Shown piece by piece: positions 17,135 to 27,779 of a stretch of DNA of 64,000 bases; position 1 is the first letter of the stretch; each line of letters starts with the position of its first letter. Source of the stretch: Candidatus Jidaibacter acanthamoeba (GTDB taxonomy: Bacteria; Pseudomonadota; Alphaproteobacteria; Rickettsiales; Midichloriaceae). The notes below the pieces were generated by a model that was not told the origin of the DNA, did no database searches, and worked only from the letters and a program-made list of their open reading frames with translations. Both the position numbers and the translations under genes were made by a program. Location of the stretch: the NCBI RefSeq assembly GCF_000815465.1, contig NZ_JSWE01000058.1, forward strand, positions 124,001 to 188,000, written 5' to 3'.

Positions 17135-20100
17135 ATGAAAACTTTTATCCACCTTAGGGCTCACTCGGATTATTCCCTCGGGATGAGTGCGGTAAAAATT
17201 AAGGAACTGGCAAAAAAATGCGTAGAATATAAATTCCCGGCGATATGTCTTGCCGATCATAAAAATTTATTCGGTGCACTTGAGTTTTCGCAAGCATGTA
17301 TAAAATCAGGTGTGCAACCTATAATAGGATGTATTGTAAAAGTTGAATATGATAAAAAAACAACTCTAAACCGAAAAAGCTTAGGTGAAGTGCTGCTTAT
17401 TGCTAAAAACAAGCAGGGCTACCAAAACCTTATGAAAATTGTTAGCCACTCATTTCTTAGCAGTGATAGTTTAGAAGATCCTAATATCAGTCTGGATTAT
17501 TTATTGGAGAATATTGAGGGCTTAATTGCACTTACGGGCGGTAAAGAAAGTATACTCGGCAAATATGTTCTTGATAATAAATTTGAGGACGGGGCAATAT
17601 TTCTTGAGCAGCTAAAGAAAAGGATTAAGGATGATTTATATATAGAAGTGCAAAGGAATGTTGATACCTATAACGAAGAGTTCGAGCAAAATATTTTAAA
17701 ATATGCACAAGACTTGGAGCTAGGAATAGTTGCCACAAATGATATATATTTCCTAACCCCCCAAATGCATATAGCGCAAGATGCGTTATACTGTATAGCA
17801 GAAGCCAGAAAGCTTGAAGAGACGGAAAGGCCGAGTGTAAGCAAGGATTGCTATCTCAAAAGCACAGAAGAAATGTTTGAACTGTTTAAGGACCTCCCGG
17901 AAGCAATTGAGAACACAGTTAATATAGCAAAAAAATGTTTAGTGTATTCTGAAACCAGTAAGCCGTTACTGCCTAGTTTCTCAACTGCGAATAAGGCTAA
18001 TGAAGATGAAATTTTATCCGAGTTTGCTAAAGAAGGATTGAGAAAGAGGCTTGCAAAACTACAATACACTATTGATGAAGAGGAGTATTTTAAAAGATTA
18101 GATTTTGAGCTTTCAGTAATCATTAAGATGAGATTTGCAGGATATTTCTTAATAGTTTCGGATTTTATAAAATGGAGTAAGAATAACGGAGTTCCGGTAG
18201 GTCCCGGAAGAGGATCGGGTGCCGGTTCATTGGTTGCCTGGGCAATTGACATTACTGATTTAGATCCGATAAAGTTCGGGCTTCTCTTTGAGCGGTTTTT
18301 AAATCCCGATCGAATATCGATGCCTGATTTCGACATAGATTTCTGTCAGGAAAGACGTGAAGAAGTTATAAAATACGTAAAAGAAAAGTATGGTGAAGAT
18401 AGAGTTGCAAACATCATAACTTTTGGGAAGCTCCAGCCTAGGGCGGTTTTAAGGGATGTAGGCCGAGTTTTGGGAATGGATTATATGACGGTGGATAGAA
18501 TCTGTAAAATGGTTCCTAATAACCCTGCTAACCCGGTTACCCTAAGCCAGGCAATTAATCTTGATCGGGATCTGCAAGGTCAAAGAGATACTAATCCGGT
18601 TATTGCAAAGTTATTATCTATTGGTTTGCAGCTTGAGGGAATGAACAGGCACGTCTCCACCCATGCCGCAGGTATTGTTATTGCAGATAGGCCTCTTGTT
18701 GAAGTTGTGCCTCTTTATAGAGACGATAATTCACCGATGCCTATAATTCAGTTTAATATGAAAGCGGCGGAAGATGCCGGCTTAGTTAAATTTGATTTTT
18801 TAGGTCTAAAGACTCTTACCGTGATTTCTTGGGCATGTGATCTGATTAATAAAAAAGAGACTGAAAACTTTGATATAGGCGAAATTTCATTAGAGGATAA
18901 AAAAACTTTTAAGCTACTCTCTAGAGGTGAAACAGTAGGTGTGTTCCAATTTGAAAGTGTTGGAATGAAAGAGACTATTAAAAAATTAAAACCGGATAAA
19001 ATTGAGGATTTAATTGCTTTAGGTTCGCTTTATAGGCCGGGACCTATGGATAACATACCTAGCTATATTAATAGAAAACACGGCTATGAAAAGCCGCAAT
19101 ACCTTCATCCTAAATTAGAAGAAATTTTAAAAGAAACCTACGGTATTATTGTCTACCAAGAGCAGGTAATAATTATAGCGCAGGCACTCGCCGGCTACAC
19201 TTTAGGTGAAGCTGACCTGTTAAGGCGGGCAATGGGCAAAAAAATCCAAGCTGAAATGGATGCCAACCGGGAAGTGTTTATTCAGGGCGCGGTAAAAAAC
19301 GGAATAGGTCGAGATTTAGCGGAAGAAATATTTAATTTAATTGATAAATTCGCTAGCTATGGATTTAATAAGTCCCATGCTGCTGCTTATGCTATCATCT
19401 CATATCAAACTGCATTTTTAAAAGCTAATTATCCGCTGGAGTTTTTTACCGCCTCACTAAACTTAGAGATAGATGATGCTGATAAAATTAATTTATTTTT
19501 AAATGACGCAAGAAATTATAATATTACGATTTTGCCTCCGTCGATAAATCATTCCGAAGCTTTGTTTGTAATAGAGGATAAAGCAATCAGATACGGGTTA
19601 TCTGCAATTAAAAATGTGGGTAGAAAAGCAGTTGAGGAAATAATAAAGATTAGAAAAGAAGAAGGAGAATTTAAGGATCTGGAAGATTTTTTAATTAAAG
19701 CTGGCTTGCGTAATCTTAATAAAAGGATGTTGGAAGGCTTGTCTAAAGCCGGGGCATTCGATTGCTTTAACACCAACCGAAATAGTATATTTAAAAGTGT
19801 CGAAAAAATCATTAGCTGGACTTCCATGCAGGAAGAGAATGCATCCACAAAGCAGGCAAGTTTATTTGAAGATATAGATATCGCCTACCAAAAAATATTT
19901 CTGGAAAATGTAGAGCAGTGGAATACCAAACAAACTTTAGAAGCTGAATTTGAAGCTTTCGGTTTTTATCTTTCTTCTCACCCGATTGAAGAATATGCAG
20001 TAAAATTAAGAAAAATGAATATTACTTTCGCCTGTGAAATTGATAGTAGGGTAGGGAGTAAATCTTCTAAATTAAATTTTGCAGGTGTAATAACTTCTAA

Positions 20101-20542
20101 AAAAATTAAGTCTTCAGCAAGAGGCAAATTTGCCTTTATCCAACTCTCGGATAAGACCGGTTTATTTGACGTTTCAATTTTTGATGAAAAACAATTAGTT
20201 CAATATAATGAAGAAGGATTATTGGAGGTCGGGAAGGTAGTATTTATAGTCGCTGATGCGAAAAAAGATAATACAGGTTTAAGGATTATCATTGATAGTA
20301 TGTCATATATTGAAGATGCTTTAAAAGATGTGAAAACTACTTTAAAAATTACCATTAAAGATAGAGAGGCTATAAATATAATAAAAGATAGTATTACGGA
20401 AATAGGCATACCTATTAAACTTGCAGTATGTATTGATGGTGAAGGTGAAGTGTTTTTTAAAAATAACAAACCTATCTTTATTGATAGAGAAAAAATTTCT
20501 ATGCTGAAAAATTCAAGTGCTTTAGAAATTAAAGAGGAATAG
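17135..20542 (+). CDS. dnaE: DNA polymerase III alpha subunit
   Basis: This is the replicative polymerase of the C family, 1135 residues against 1160 in E. coli. The PHP domain (about 1-270) starts FIHLRAHSDYS. The palm carries GPGRGSGAGSLVAWAIDITDLDP and the catalytic D398 and D400 in MPDFDIDF. Further on are the tandem HhH region (about 790-880) and an OB fold (about 960-1070, KLNFAGVITSKKIKSSARGKFAFIQL) that binds single-stranded DNA; the C-terminus would bind tau. Domain order and length are complete. No strong ribosome site is seen at the ATG. The methyltransferase gene starts six bases after its stop, so the two are probably one transcript. Confidence 0.97.
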   Translation: MKTFIHLRAHSDYSLGMSAVKIKELAKKCVEYKFPAICLADHKNLFGALEFSQACIKSGVQPIIGCIVKVEYDKKTTLNRKSLGEVLLIAKNKQGYQNLMKIVSHSFLSSDSLEDPNISLDYLLENIEGLIALTGGKESILGKYVLDNKFEDGAIFLEQLKKRIKDDLYIEVQRNVDTYNEEFEQNILKYAQDLELGIVATNDIYFLTPQMHIAQDALYCIAEARKLEETERPSVSKDCYLKSTEEMFELFKDLPEAIENTVNIAKKCLVYSETSKPLLPSFSTANKANEDEILSEFAKEGLRKRLAKLQYTIDEEEYFKRLDFELSVIIKMRFAGYFLIVSDFIKWSKNNGVPVGPGRGSGAGSLVAWAIDITDLDPIKFGLLFERFLNPDRISMPDFDIDFCQERREEVIKYVKEKYGEDRVANIITFGKLQPRAVLRDVGRVLGMDYMTVDRICKMVPNNPANPVTLSQAINLDRDLQGQRDTNPVIAKLLSIGLQLEGMNRHVSTHAAGIVIADRPLVEVVPLYRDDNSPMPIIQFNMKAAEDAGLVKFDFLGLKTLTVISWACDLINKKETENFDIGEISLEDKKTFKLLSRGETVGVFQFESVGMKETIKKLKPDKIEDLIALGSLYRPGPMDNIPSYINRKHGYEKPQYLHPKLEEILKETYGIIVYQEQVIIIAQALAGYTLGEADLLRRAMGKKIQAEMDANREVFIQGAVKNGIGRDLAEEIFNLIDKFASYGFNKSHAAAYAIISYQTAFLKANYPLEFFTASLNLEIDDADKINLFLNDARNYNITILPPSINHSEALFVIEDKAIRYGLSAIKNVGRKAVEEIIKIRKEEGEFKDLEDFLIKAGLRNLNKRMLEGLSKAGAFDCFNTNRNSIFKSVEKIISWTSMQEENASTKQASLFEDIDIAYQKIFLENVEQWNTKQTLEAEFEAFGFYLSSHPIEEYAVKLRKMNITFACEIDSRVGSKSSKLNFAGVITSKKIKSSARGKFAFIQLSDKTGLFDVSIFDEKQLVQYNEEGLLEVGKVVFIVADAKKDNTGLRIIIDSMSYIEDALKDVKTTLKITIKDREAINIIKDSITEIGIPIKLAVCIDGEGEVFFKNNKPIFIDREKISMLKNSSALEIKEE

Positions 20543-20548
20543 CCTAAA

Positions 20549-21292
20549 ATGAAAAATCGGGTGGATAATATTTATTTCATACTTGTTGAGCCGCAGATGG
20601 GAGAAAACATCGGGGCAGTTGCCAGAGTAATAAGTAATTTCGGTTTTACCAAACTTAGGATTGTCTCACCGCGTGACGGTTGGCCGAATGTTAAAGCAAG
20701 GGAGCTTGCCGCACACGGCAAATTTATTATAGAGAGTGCAGAAGTCTTTAATAACTTAAATGAAGCAATTGAGGATCTTAATTTTATAGTTGCTACTTCA
20801 GCACAAAAAAGAGATATGCAAAAAGAAGTTTGTAAGTCCGAAGACCTACCGATTATGGTAGGTAATAATATCGCCCGAAATGGTGGTAAAGTTGGTATTC
20901 TGCTAGGTAGGGAAAGAAGCGGGCTCACTAATGAAGAAGTTGTATGTGCGGATATTTTTTGCTCTATAGAAACTTCCGCAATAAATAGCTCGTTAAATAT
21001 TGCGCAAGCTGCCTGTGTTATTGCTTATGAGCTTTCTATCCCGCTTCTGAATGAAATAAAAACTAGCTCGGAAGTACAAGGCCTAGCTAATAAGGCAGAA
21101 CTGGAATATTTTTTCCGGCATTTAAAACAAGAGCTTGATAAAAAAGATTTCTTTAAAGCGAAGGAAAAGGAGCAAAGAATGTTCCAAAATATTAGAAATA
21201 CTTTTATAAAAGCCAAGATGACGGAGCAAGAAGTAAGAACCATGCGAGGAATTATAAAAGCTCTTACTTCTGAGAGTAATCTAAGAAATTAA
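20549..21292 (+). CDS. trmJ: tRNA/rRNA methyltransferase, TrmJ-like (SpoU family)
   Basis: This 247-residue enzyme belongs to the SPOUT class, which binds S-adenosylmethionine through a trefoil knot. It opens with YFILVEPQMGENIGAVARVISNFGF, the SpoU motif 1 of TrmJ, and has the knot motifs GKVGILLGRERSGLTNEE and SSLNIAQAACVIAYEL. TrmJ 2'-O-methylates residue 32 of certain tRNAs. The C-terminal helical tail (about 175-247) matches TrmJ length and charge. It follows dnaE by six bases. Family is certain; the precise target is inferred from the overall fit to TrmJ rather than TrmH. Confidence 0.88.
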   Translation: MKNRVDNIYFILVEPQMGENIGAVARVISNFGFTKLRIVSPRDGWPNVKARELAAHGKFIIESAEVFNNLNEAIEDLNFIVATSAQKRDMQKEVCKSEDLPIMVGNNIARNGGKVGILLGRERSGLTNEEVVCADIFCSIETSAINSSLNIAQAACVIAYELSIPLLNEIKTSSEVQGLANKAELEYFFRHLKQELDKKDFFKAKEKEQRMFQNIRNTFIKAKMTEQEVRTMRGIIKALTSESNLRN

Positions 21293-21399
21293 AGTAGAAA
21301 TTAATACCTATATATTTTTAAAGCAATATTCGGGCTTTCTATTTGATTAACTAATTCAATTTGACTATATTCAAATTAGAATAAATATATAGCTTATAA

Positions 21400-22500
21400 T
21401 TGAATAATTTCGTGCCCTTAATCCTTTTTAAATATATAGCAAAGAAAAACATTACTTACTTTCTGGTTATACTTCTTATTGTTTCAATAATGATGCTGAT
21501 TTTTGATTTTATGGAGTTAGTAAAAATCTCATATAATATTGATTTAAGTATGAGTATGATTTTCAAGTTAGCGACTTTAAGAAATTATTATCATGTTGAA
21601 AAGACTTTCCCTTTTATATTTATACTTACTACTATTTTAACTTATGCGAATCTTACCAAATCTTCCGAGCTTATAGTTGCAAGATCGTACGGCATGTCAG
21701 TTTGGCAATTTATATTTCCTGCAGTAACCGTTGCTTTCGTTTTCGGGGTAATAAACGTTCTTTTTTTAAACCCTATAGGCAGTAGTATGCTAGGAAAATT
21801 TGAACGGCTAGAAGCCATACATTTGAAAGGTCACTCAAGCACAATTGCTATATCTAAAAACGGGCTATGGTTAAAAGAAGCTTATAAAAAAGGAAATACA
21901 ATTATTCATGCTATGAGGGTATCCCAAGAAACTAAGGAACTATTTGAGGTTACCTTCTTTCTGGCTGATAAAAATTATAAGTTTTTAACCAGGATTTATG
22001 CTAATTCAGCTAAGCTGGAAGACGGCAAATCATGGCTTCTATCAGATGTAGACATATCTAATGCGGATTATTCGTTTGAGCATAAGGATACATATCTAAT
22101 GCCTACCAAAATCAGCTTTTTACAAATTCAGGAAAGTGTAATATCTCCGGATACTATTTCAATTTATAATTTACCTGCCTTTATAAAAACTACACAGGAA
22201 TCAGGTTTTTCAACCCTTAGACATTTAAATTATTTGTTCAAAATTGTAGTATCTCCGTTCTTTTATCTTTCAATGGTATTGATTGGGCTTGTTTTTGCTA
22301 CTAAATCTTCAAGAAGCGGAAGGGTAGGGATTTTTATGTTTTTAGGTATTATGGTTGGGTTTTTAATTTATTTCTTATCAGATATTATAAATGCAATCGG
22401 TATTGCAGGGAACATACCGGTTATATTTTCTGCTATTGCTCCGACTTTAATATGCTTTACAATTGGACTTTATCTTGTGTTACACTATGAAGACGGGTAA
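21400..22500 (+). CDS. lptG: LPS export permease LptG (LptF/LptG family)
   Basis: LptG with LptF and the ATPase LptB forms the inner-membrane transporter that extracts lipopolysaccharide and passes it to the LptC/LptA bridge. This 366-residue protein has three N-terminal membrane helices (about 15-35, 50-75, 95-120), a periplasmic beta-jellyroll (about 130-260) and three C-terminal helices (about 275-365). ANLTKSSELIVARSYGMSVWQ and KNGLWLKE are LptG-like. The frame opens with TTG at 21400; an in-frame GTG at 21412 is another possible start. The glutamate dehydrogenase gene follows. Its presence implies that this organism makes and exports LPS. Confidence 0.88.
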   Translation: MNNFVPLILFKYIAKKNITYFLVILLIVSIMMLIFDFMELVKISYNIDLSMSMIFKLATLRNYYHVEKTFPFIFILTTILTYANLTKSSELIVARSYGMSVWQFIFPAVTVAFVFGVINVLFLNPIGSSMLGKFERLEAIHLKGHSSTIAISKNGLWLKEAYKKGNTIIHAMRVSQETKELFEVTFFLADKNYKFLTRIYANSAKLEDGKSWLLSDVDISNADYSFEHKDTYLMPTKISFLQIQESVISPDTISIYNLPAFIKTTQESGFSTLRHLNYLFKIVVSPFFYLSMVLIGLVFATKSSRSGRVGIFMFLGIMVGFLIYFLSDIINAIGIAGNIPVIFSAIAPTLICFTIGLYLVLHYEDG

Positions 22501-22545
22501 AAATAGAAATGTAGTTGGAAAATAAATTGGTTTTGACAAAATAAT

Positions 22546-22550
22546 GAGGG
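22546..22550 (+). promoter_or_regulatory. ribosome binding site fixing the gdhB start
   Basis: GAGGG lies eight bases before the ATG at 22559. The in-frame ATG at 22544 overlaps this site and has no site of its own, so 22559 is the better start. Confidence 0.7.
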
Positions 22551-22558
22551 AAAATTTT

Positions 22559-25500
22559 ATGGCACAAAATGATTTAGGAAATAATGAGCTTATAATTGAG
22601 CAATTAACACTCAAGACTAACGATAAAAATTTAAAACAGTTCATAAAAATCCTTTATTCCAGCTTGCCGTACGATGAATTATCTTTATTTGAAACTGATT
22701 ATTTATTTAAGGCCGCCGCCTCAACTTTTAGGTTGATGCAAAGCAAAAAAGATGAAGAAACAAAACTCCATATATACAAACCTAATAAGGATAAAGAGCA
22801 AATTATCCTGGAAGTGATAAATAAAGATATACCATTTTTAGTTGATTCAATCAGCAACCAATTAAAAATTGAAGATTTTGATATTCACTTGATCACTCAC
22901 CAGGCGGTAATGATTGCAAGGGAAGAAGACGGGCATTTTATAAGCTTTTCAGAAAGCAAAACCAGCAGCAAAGAATCAATAATACAATTCCATATCTCTA
23001 AATGGTGTGGAGATGAATATCTTGCCTCATTTTATCATATAATTGAGCAAGTTCTAGAATGTGTTAATCTTGCCGTTAATGATTGGCAACCGATGCGTAA
23101 AAAAATGGAGGATGCTAAGAAGCTGATTGAAAATTATAAATTAAGCAAAGATCCCGAGTTAAAAGAAGAGAATATCAAGTTTCTAAACTGGTTAATTAAC
23201 GGAAATTTCGTATTTGTCGGTTGCTATGAGTCTAAGATTATAAATTCTTCGGTAATCCCTGAGAAAGATAGTGTTATGGGAGGGTTAAAAAATAAAGCTT
23301 ATTATTTGGAAGAATCTCATTTTGATGGTCAATATGAATCCGAAGATGTTTTATTTATTACAAAATGGGATGGACGCTCGCTTGTGCACCGAACCTCTCA
23401 TATGGATCATGTAATAATTAAAGAATTTAATGATAAAGGAAAATGTATCCGTACCCTTGATTTTTTAGGCTTTTTTACTTCTTCGGTTTATTACCAATCC
23501 GTAAAAACCATCCCGCTTATCAGAAAAAAAGTTTTTAACGTAATTGAAAAATACGGGTACCCGGAATATAGCCATAATTGTAAAGAGCTGGTGACCGCAC
23601 TTGAAAATTTCCCGAGAGGGGAATTAATACAAATGCATGAAGATGAGCTTTTAGAGACGGCAAAAGGAATAGTTTCATTAGCACTGATGCCGAAAGTTAA
23701 GCTGTTTGTAAGGCAGGATACTTCCAAAAAATTTATTACCTGCTTAATTTTTATTCCAAAATCAAGATTTAGTACGGAAGTAAGAGAAACGATTGAAAGT
23801 ATGCTTTGCAATGTCTTTAACGGAGTGATCTCCAGTCAGCATGTAAACATTAGTGAGTCGCAGCTTGCAAATCTGCAAATAACTTTAAAAACCGAACCGA
23901 ATAATATTCCCCGATATGATGTTACTGAGATAGAAGAAAGTATAGTAAAAGCCATTAGTGTCTGGGGTGATTATTTATTGCATGCATTAGGACAAAAATA
24001 TTCCCGCAAAGATGCAAAAGCTAAATATTTAATATATAAGGATGCCTTTGATATTAAATATACTTCAAGTTTTACCGCTAAAGAAGCAGTAAATGATATT
24101 GAGATAATAGAAGCTTCATTGCAGGATAATACGGTAAAATTTAATCTTTATGAGCATGAGGAATCGGATAAACGAGTACTTCAGCTAAAAATATTTTCTC
24201 CCGATGAAAGATTGGCACTGTCATCTACCTTGCCTATTTTAGAGCATATAGGTTTCTTTGCCTCTGATGTATTAACATTTAAAGTTTCATTAAAAGATTT
24301 AGGAGCGGTTAGAGAATTTTATATTCATCACTTTAGGCTTCAATTCAAGCTATCTGAATTCAATTTAACCAATGAATTTAAAGACAATATAGAAATAGCA
24401 TTAAATAAAATATGGGATCAAAGCATTGAAGATGATAGGTTTAATAGCTTAATATTATTCAGTAACCTTAACTGGCGCCAGGCTAACCTTCTTAGAGCAT
24501 ATTCAAAATATTTAAAGCAAATCAACTTTCAGTTCACTTTAGAATATGTTGTAGATGCATTGGTAAATAATTATGAACTTACTAAGTTATTAGTTGAGTT
24601 GTTCGAGCTAAGATTTAATCCAAATAGAGAGAGAAGTGAAGCAGATATAAATAAACTAATTGCTCACATTAATGAAAAACTTGCCGCGGTAAAAAGCATT
24701 ACTGAAGATAAGGTTATCAAAACCTTCTTAAATATAATACAAGCAACTAAAAGAACTAATTACTTCCAAACCTATGAAAATAATCAGTATAAAGATTATT
24801 TATCACTAAAAATTGCTTCATCAGAAGTTATGGATATTCCACTGCCTAAACCTTATGCAGAAATCTTTGTATTTTCAAAAAGGGTTGAAGCCGTGCATTT
24901 AAGGGGAGGTAAAGTAGCAAGGGGAGGATTAAGATGGTCTGACCGCTCGGAAGATTTTAGAACTGAAGTCTTAGGACTTATGAAGGCTCAAATGACAAAA
25001 AATGCCGTAATAGTTCCTGTCGGCTCTAAGGGCGGTTTTGTGCTTAAAAGTACTACACTTAACATGAGCAGAGAAGAAGTATTTCAAGAGGCAATTGATT
25101 GCTATAAAACTTTCTTAAGCGGTTTATTGGATGTTACTGATAATATAGTGGATGGAAAGGTAGTAGCGCCTAAGGATGTAGTAAGATTTGATGATGAAGA
25201 CCCTTATCTTGTGGTCGCAGCAGATAAAGGTACGGCAACATTCTCCGATCATGCCAATGAAGTTTCTTTAAAATATAATTTTTGGCTTGGCGATGCTTTT
25301 GCTTCGGGGGGATCTGCGGGGTATGACCATAAAAAGCTGGGTATCACGGCTAAGGGTGCATGGGTATCGGTTGAAAGACATTTTAGAGAACTGGGAATGG
25401 ATATTGAAAAAGATCCGTTTACTGTGGTTGGAATCGGGGATATGTCGGGGGACGTATTCGGGAATGGAATGCTGCTGTCCCAAAATATTAAATTAATTGC

Positions 25501-27322
25501 GGCATTTAATCACATACACATTTTTATTGATCCGAATCCTGAACCTGAAGCGAGTTTTAAAGAAAGAGAAAGATTATTTTATTTACCTCGCTCCCAGTGG
25601 TCGGACTATAATGCTAAGCTGATCTCGGAAGGAGGGGGGATATTTAGTAGAACGGATAAAGCAATTAAATTATCTTCACAAATTAAACAAGTATTAGATA
25701 TTACGGAAGATTTATTATCACCCGATGCATTAATTAAAGCTATTTTGGAAGCGCCAGTTGATTTGTTGTGGAACGGAGGAATCGGTACTTATGTGAAGGC
25801 TACCAGCCAAACGAATGATAAAATCGGTGATAAGGCTAACGATAATTTAAGAGTTAACGGTAAGGACTTAAGATGTAAAGTGATTGGTGAAGGCGGAAAT
25901 TTAGGTTTCACCCAATTAGGGAGAATAGAATATGCTAAAGGAGGCGGGAAAATTAATACCGACTTTATTGATAATTCGGCAGGTGTAGATTGTTCGGATC
26001 ATGAAGTAAATATTAAGATAGCTTTCTCTGAAGCTTTAAATAACTCTAAAATTACTTTAGAGGAAAGAAATATTATTCTTGACCAAATGAAGGATGAAGT
26101 TTCTGAGCTGGTTTTACAGGATAACATGAAACAAACTCAGATTATCAGCATTGAAGAAGAGAGAGGGAATGAAAATTTAGATCAGCATGCATGGCTGATC
26201 AAGCGTCTGGAGTCTAAGAAAGAATTGGATAGAGACATAGAGTTTTTACCTTCTATAGAGCGGATATCTACCTTAAAAGCTGAGGGCGGTAAACTGACAA
26301 GACCTGAAATTTCCGTACTTGTAGCTTATTCTAAAAACTCAATTTTTAATATGCTTTCTGAATATGATTTTTTGAAAGATAAGTTCTTTTATAAATATTT
26401 GCTTAAGTATTTCCCAACAGTGCTAAGAGAAAAATCGAAAGATTTAATTATAGAGCATAAGCTCAAAAACCAAATCGTTGCAACCATGATGACCAATGAT
26501 TTCGTAAATATGCTCGGCTGTTGTTATTTTCACCAACTATTGGATGATACAAGTCATGACCCCGAAGACTTAGTTAAAGCATTTACCGCTATACGAGAAA
26601 TATTTGATATTTCAAAATATTGGAAATTGGTAGAAGATTTAACCGGAAATGTACCTCCGCATATTAAAATATTGCTTTTCAAAGAGCTGCAAACCTTACT
26701 TAAAAGGAATATCAGTTGGTTTTTAAGACATAATCACTCATTGAATAATTTAGATGATATGGTGAAAAAATATAAAGACGGTGTAGATCAAATATTATCT
26801 AATTATAATGAGTTGGTTTCAAATACTTTACTTTCTGAAATTGAGTTGTTTACTCATATGTTTGAAGGGTATGATATACCTTTAGAGCTTATGAATGGTA
26901 TTATTGCACTTAAGGCGGCAGTTTCCGCATGTGATATAGTGGTTATCGCCGATATTGTAAAAGAGAATGTGCTTAAAGTCGCTAAGGCATTTTATTTGCT
27001 GGGTGAAAAAATGCACCTAAACTGGATGCTGTCTCAGGCAAAAAAATATACTTCAAATCAGTACATCGAAAATGTTGCTTTAAGGTCAATTGTTAGCGAA
27101 ATTGAAGATATACATATGGAGCTGACTAAGAAGGAAATATTACTGCAAAAAGAAACCGTTAAAGTAATTGATGATAGCGTTGAAGCGTGCTGTTTAGTTA
27201 AGACCTCGGATAAGGAGCAATATAACCAATTTATTTCCGAGCTTAAAGCCAGTCATTCAGATTCTTGGGTATCATTATTAATTATCGCGGTAAGACGAGT
27301 TAAGGAGTTAATGAATGCCTAG
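22559..27322 (+). CDS. gdhB: large NAD-specific glutamate dehydrogenase
   Basis: This 1587-residue protein is the 180-kDa class of NAD-dependent glutamate dehydrogenase, which deaminates glutamate to 2-oxoglutarate. The N-terminal half (about 1-720) contains the ACT-like regulatory regions typical of this class. The catalytic core begins near 770 with LRGGKVARGGLRWSDRSEDFRTEVLGLMKAQM; the catalytic lysine is K824 in GSKGGFVLK. The NAD-binding part has VVGIGDMSGDVFGNGMLLS and later GEGGNLGFTQLGRIEYA. The C-terminal helical domain is complete. Size and motifs match the family throughout. Glutamate is a main carbon source for Rickettsiales, and this enzyme feeds the TCA cycle. Its end overlaps holC by eight bases. 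Confidence 0.97.
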   Translation: MAQNDLGNNELIIEQLTLKTNDKNLKQFIKILYSSLPYDELSLFETDYLFKAAASTFRLMQSKKDEETKLHIYKPNKDKEQIILEVINKDIPFLVDSISNQLKIEDFDIHLITHQAVMIAREEDGHFISFSESKTSSKESIIQFHISKWCGDEYLASFYHIIEQVLECVNLAVNDWQPMRKKMEDAKKLIENYKLSKDPELKEENIKFLNWLINGNFVFVGCYESKIINSSVIPEKDSVMGGLKNKAYYLEESHFDGQYESEDVLFITKWDGRSLVHRTSHMDHVIIKEFNDKGKCIRTLDFLGFFTSSVYYQSVKTIPLIRKKVFNVIEKYGYPEYSHNCKELVTALENFPRGELIQMHEDELLETAKGIVSLALMPKVKLFVRQDTSKKFITCLIFIPKSRFSTEVRETIESMLCNVFNGVISSQHVNISESQLANLQITLKTEPNNIPRYDVTEIEESIVKAISVWGDYLLHALGQKYSRKDAKAKYLIYKDAFDIKYTSSFTAKEAVNDIEIIEASLQDNTVKFNLYEHEESDKRVLQLKIFSPDERLALSSTLPILEHIGFFASDVLTFKVSLKDLGAVREFYIHHFRLQFKLSEFNLTNEFKDNIEIALNKIWDQSIEDDRFNSLILFSNLNWRQANLLRAYSKYLKQINFQFTLEYVVDALVNNYELTKLLVELFELRFNPNRERSEADINKLIAHINEKLAAVKSITEDKVIKTFLNIIQATKRTNYFQTYENNQYKDYLSLKIASSEVMDIPLPKPYAEIFVFSKRVEAVHLRGGKVARGGLRWSDRSEDFRTEVLGLMKAQMTKNAVIVPVGSKGGFVLKSTTLNMSREEVFQEAIDCYKTFLSGLLDVTDNIVDGKVVAPKDVVRFDDEDPYLVVAADKGTATFSDHANEVSLKYNFWLGDAFASGGSAGYDHKKLGITAKGAWVSVERHFRELGMDIEKDPFTVVGIGDMSGDVFGNGMLLSQNIKLIAAFNHIHIFIDPNPEPEASFKERERLFYLPRSQWSDYNAKLISEGGGIFSRTDKAIKLSSQIKQVLDITEDLLSPDALIKAILEAPVDLLWNGGIGTYVKATSQTNDKIGDKANDNLRVNGKDLRCKVIGEGGNLGFTQLGRIEYAKGGGKINTDFIDNSAGVDCSDHEVNIKIAFSEALNNSKITLEERNIILDQMKDEVSELVLQDNMKQTQIISIEEERGNENLDQHAWLIKRLESKKELDRDIEFLPSIERISTLKAEGGKLTRPEISVLVAYSKNSIFNMLSEYDFLKDKFFYKYLLKYFPTVLREKSKDLIIEHKLKNQIVATMMTNDFVNMLGCCYFHQLLDDTSHDPEDLVKAFTAIREIFDISKYWKLVEDLTGNVPPHIKILLFKELQTLLKRNISWFLRHNHSLNNLDDMVKKYKDGVDQILSNYNELVSNTLLSEIELFTHMFEGYDIPLELMNGIIALKAAVSACDIVVIADIVKENVLKVAKAFYLLGEKMHLNWMLSQAKKYTSNQYIENVALRSIVSEIEDIHMELTKKEILLQKETVKVIDDSVEACCLVKTSDKEQYNQFISELKASHSDSWVSLLIIAVRRVKELMNA

Positions 27323-27779
27323 CAAAAAAGAAGTAAATTTTTATAAGATTCCGGAAGCTAATTTTTTTAAAATATTGCCGAAGCTATTAGAAAGCATAGT
27401 AGCGAGAGGAAACAAAATTGTGTTGCTTGCTGCAAATGATGAGCAAATAAGTTTATTAGATGATTTATTATGGGTCTATAGCCAGCTTTCTTTTCTGCCT
27501 CATGCCACTTATAAAGATGAGCTAAGAGAAGGAAACCCTATATATATAACTACTTCTGAACAGGATAACATTACAAAAGCAAATTTTATTGCGATTGTTG
27601 CAGAAAATTATATTCCTTCCAACCTTAATAATTATGAAAAATATTTGTTTTTTTATAATGAAAAAATCCTCAATTCAACTAAAGATAAGTTAAAGAAAAT
27701 TAATGAGATGGGTGGAGTATGTAATTTTATTACCCAAGATGAAAAAGGTCAGTGGATAAAATCAGGGAGCTTATTATGA
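27315..27779 (+). CDS. holC: DNA polymerase III chi subunit
   Basis: HolC links the clamp loader to single-stranded-DNA-binding protein at the replication fork. This 154-residue protein has the family pattern: NFYKIPEANFFKILPKLLESI at the start, the nucleotide-fold phrase GNKIVLLAANDEQISLLDDLLW, the HATYKDELREGNPIYIT segment (matching the family's FLPH...PI block), and a C-terminal YEKYLFFYNE helix. The start overlaps the end of gdhB by eight bases, and its TGA stop overlaps the next ATG, so the three genes are tightly coupled. Confidence 0.9.
   Translation: MPSKKEVNFYKIPEANFFKILPKLLESIVARGNKIVLLAANDEQISLLDDLLWVYSQLSFLPHATYKDELREGNPIYITTSEQDNITKANFIAIVAENYIPSNLNNYEKYLFFYNEKILNSTKDKLKKINEMGGVCNFITQDEKGQWIKSGSLL

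Noticed and set aside
21320-21355. hairpin after trmJ as terminator
   Set aside because: Only a five-base stem (AAAGC/GCTTT) with a weak following tract; not strong enough to annotate.
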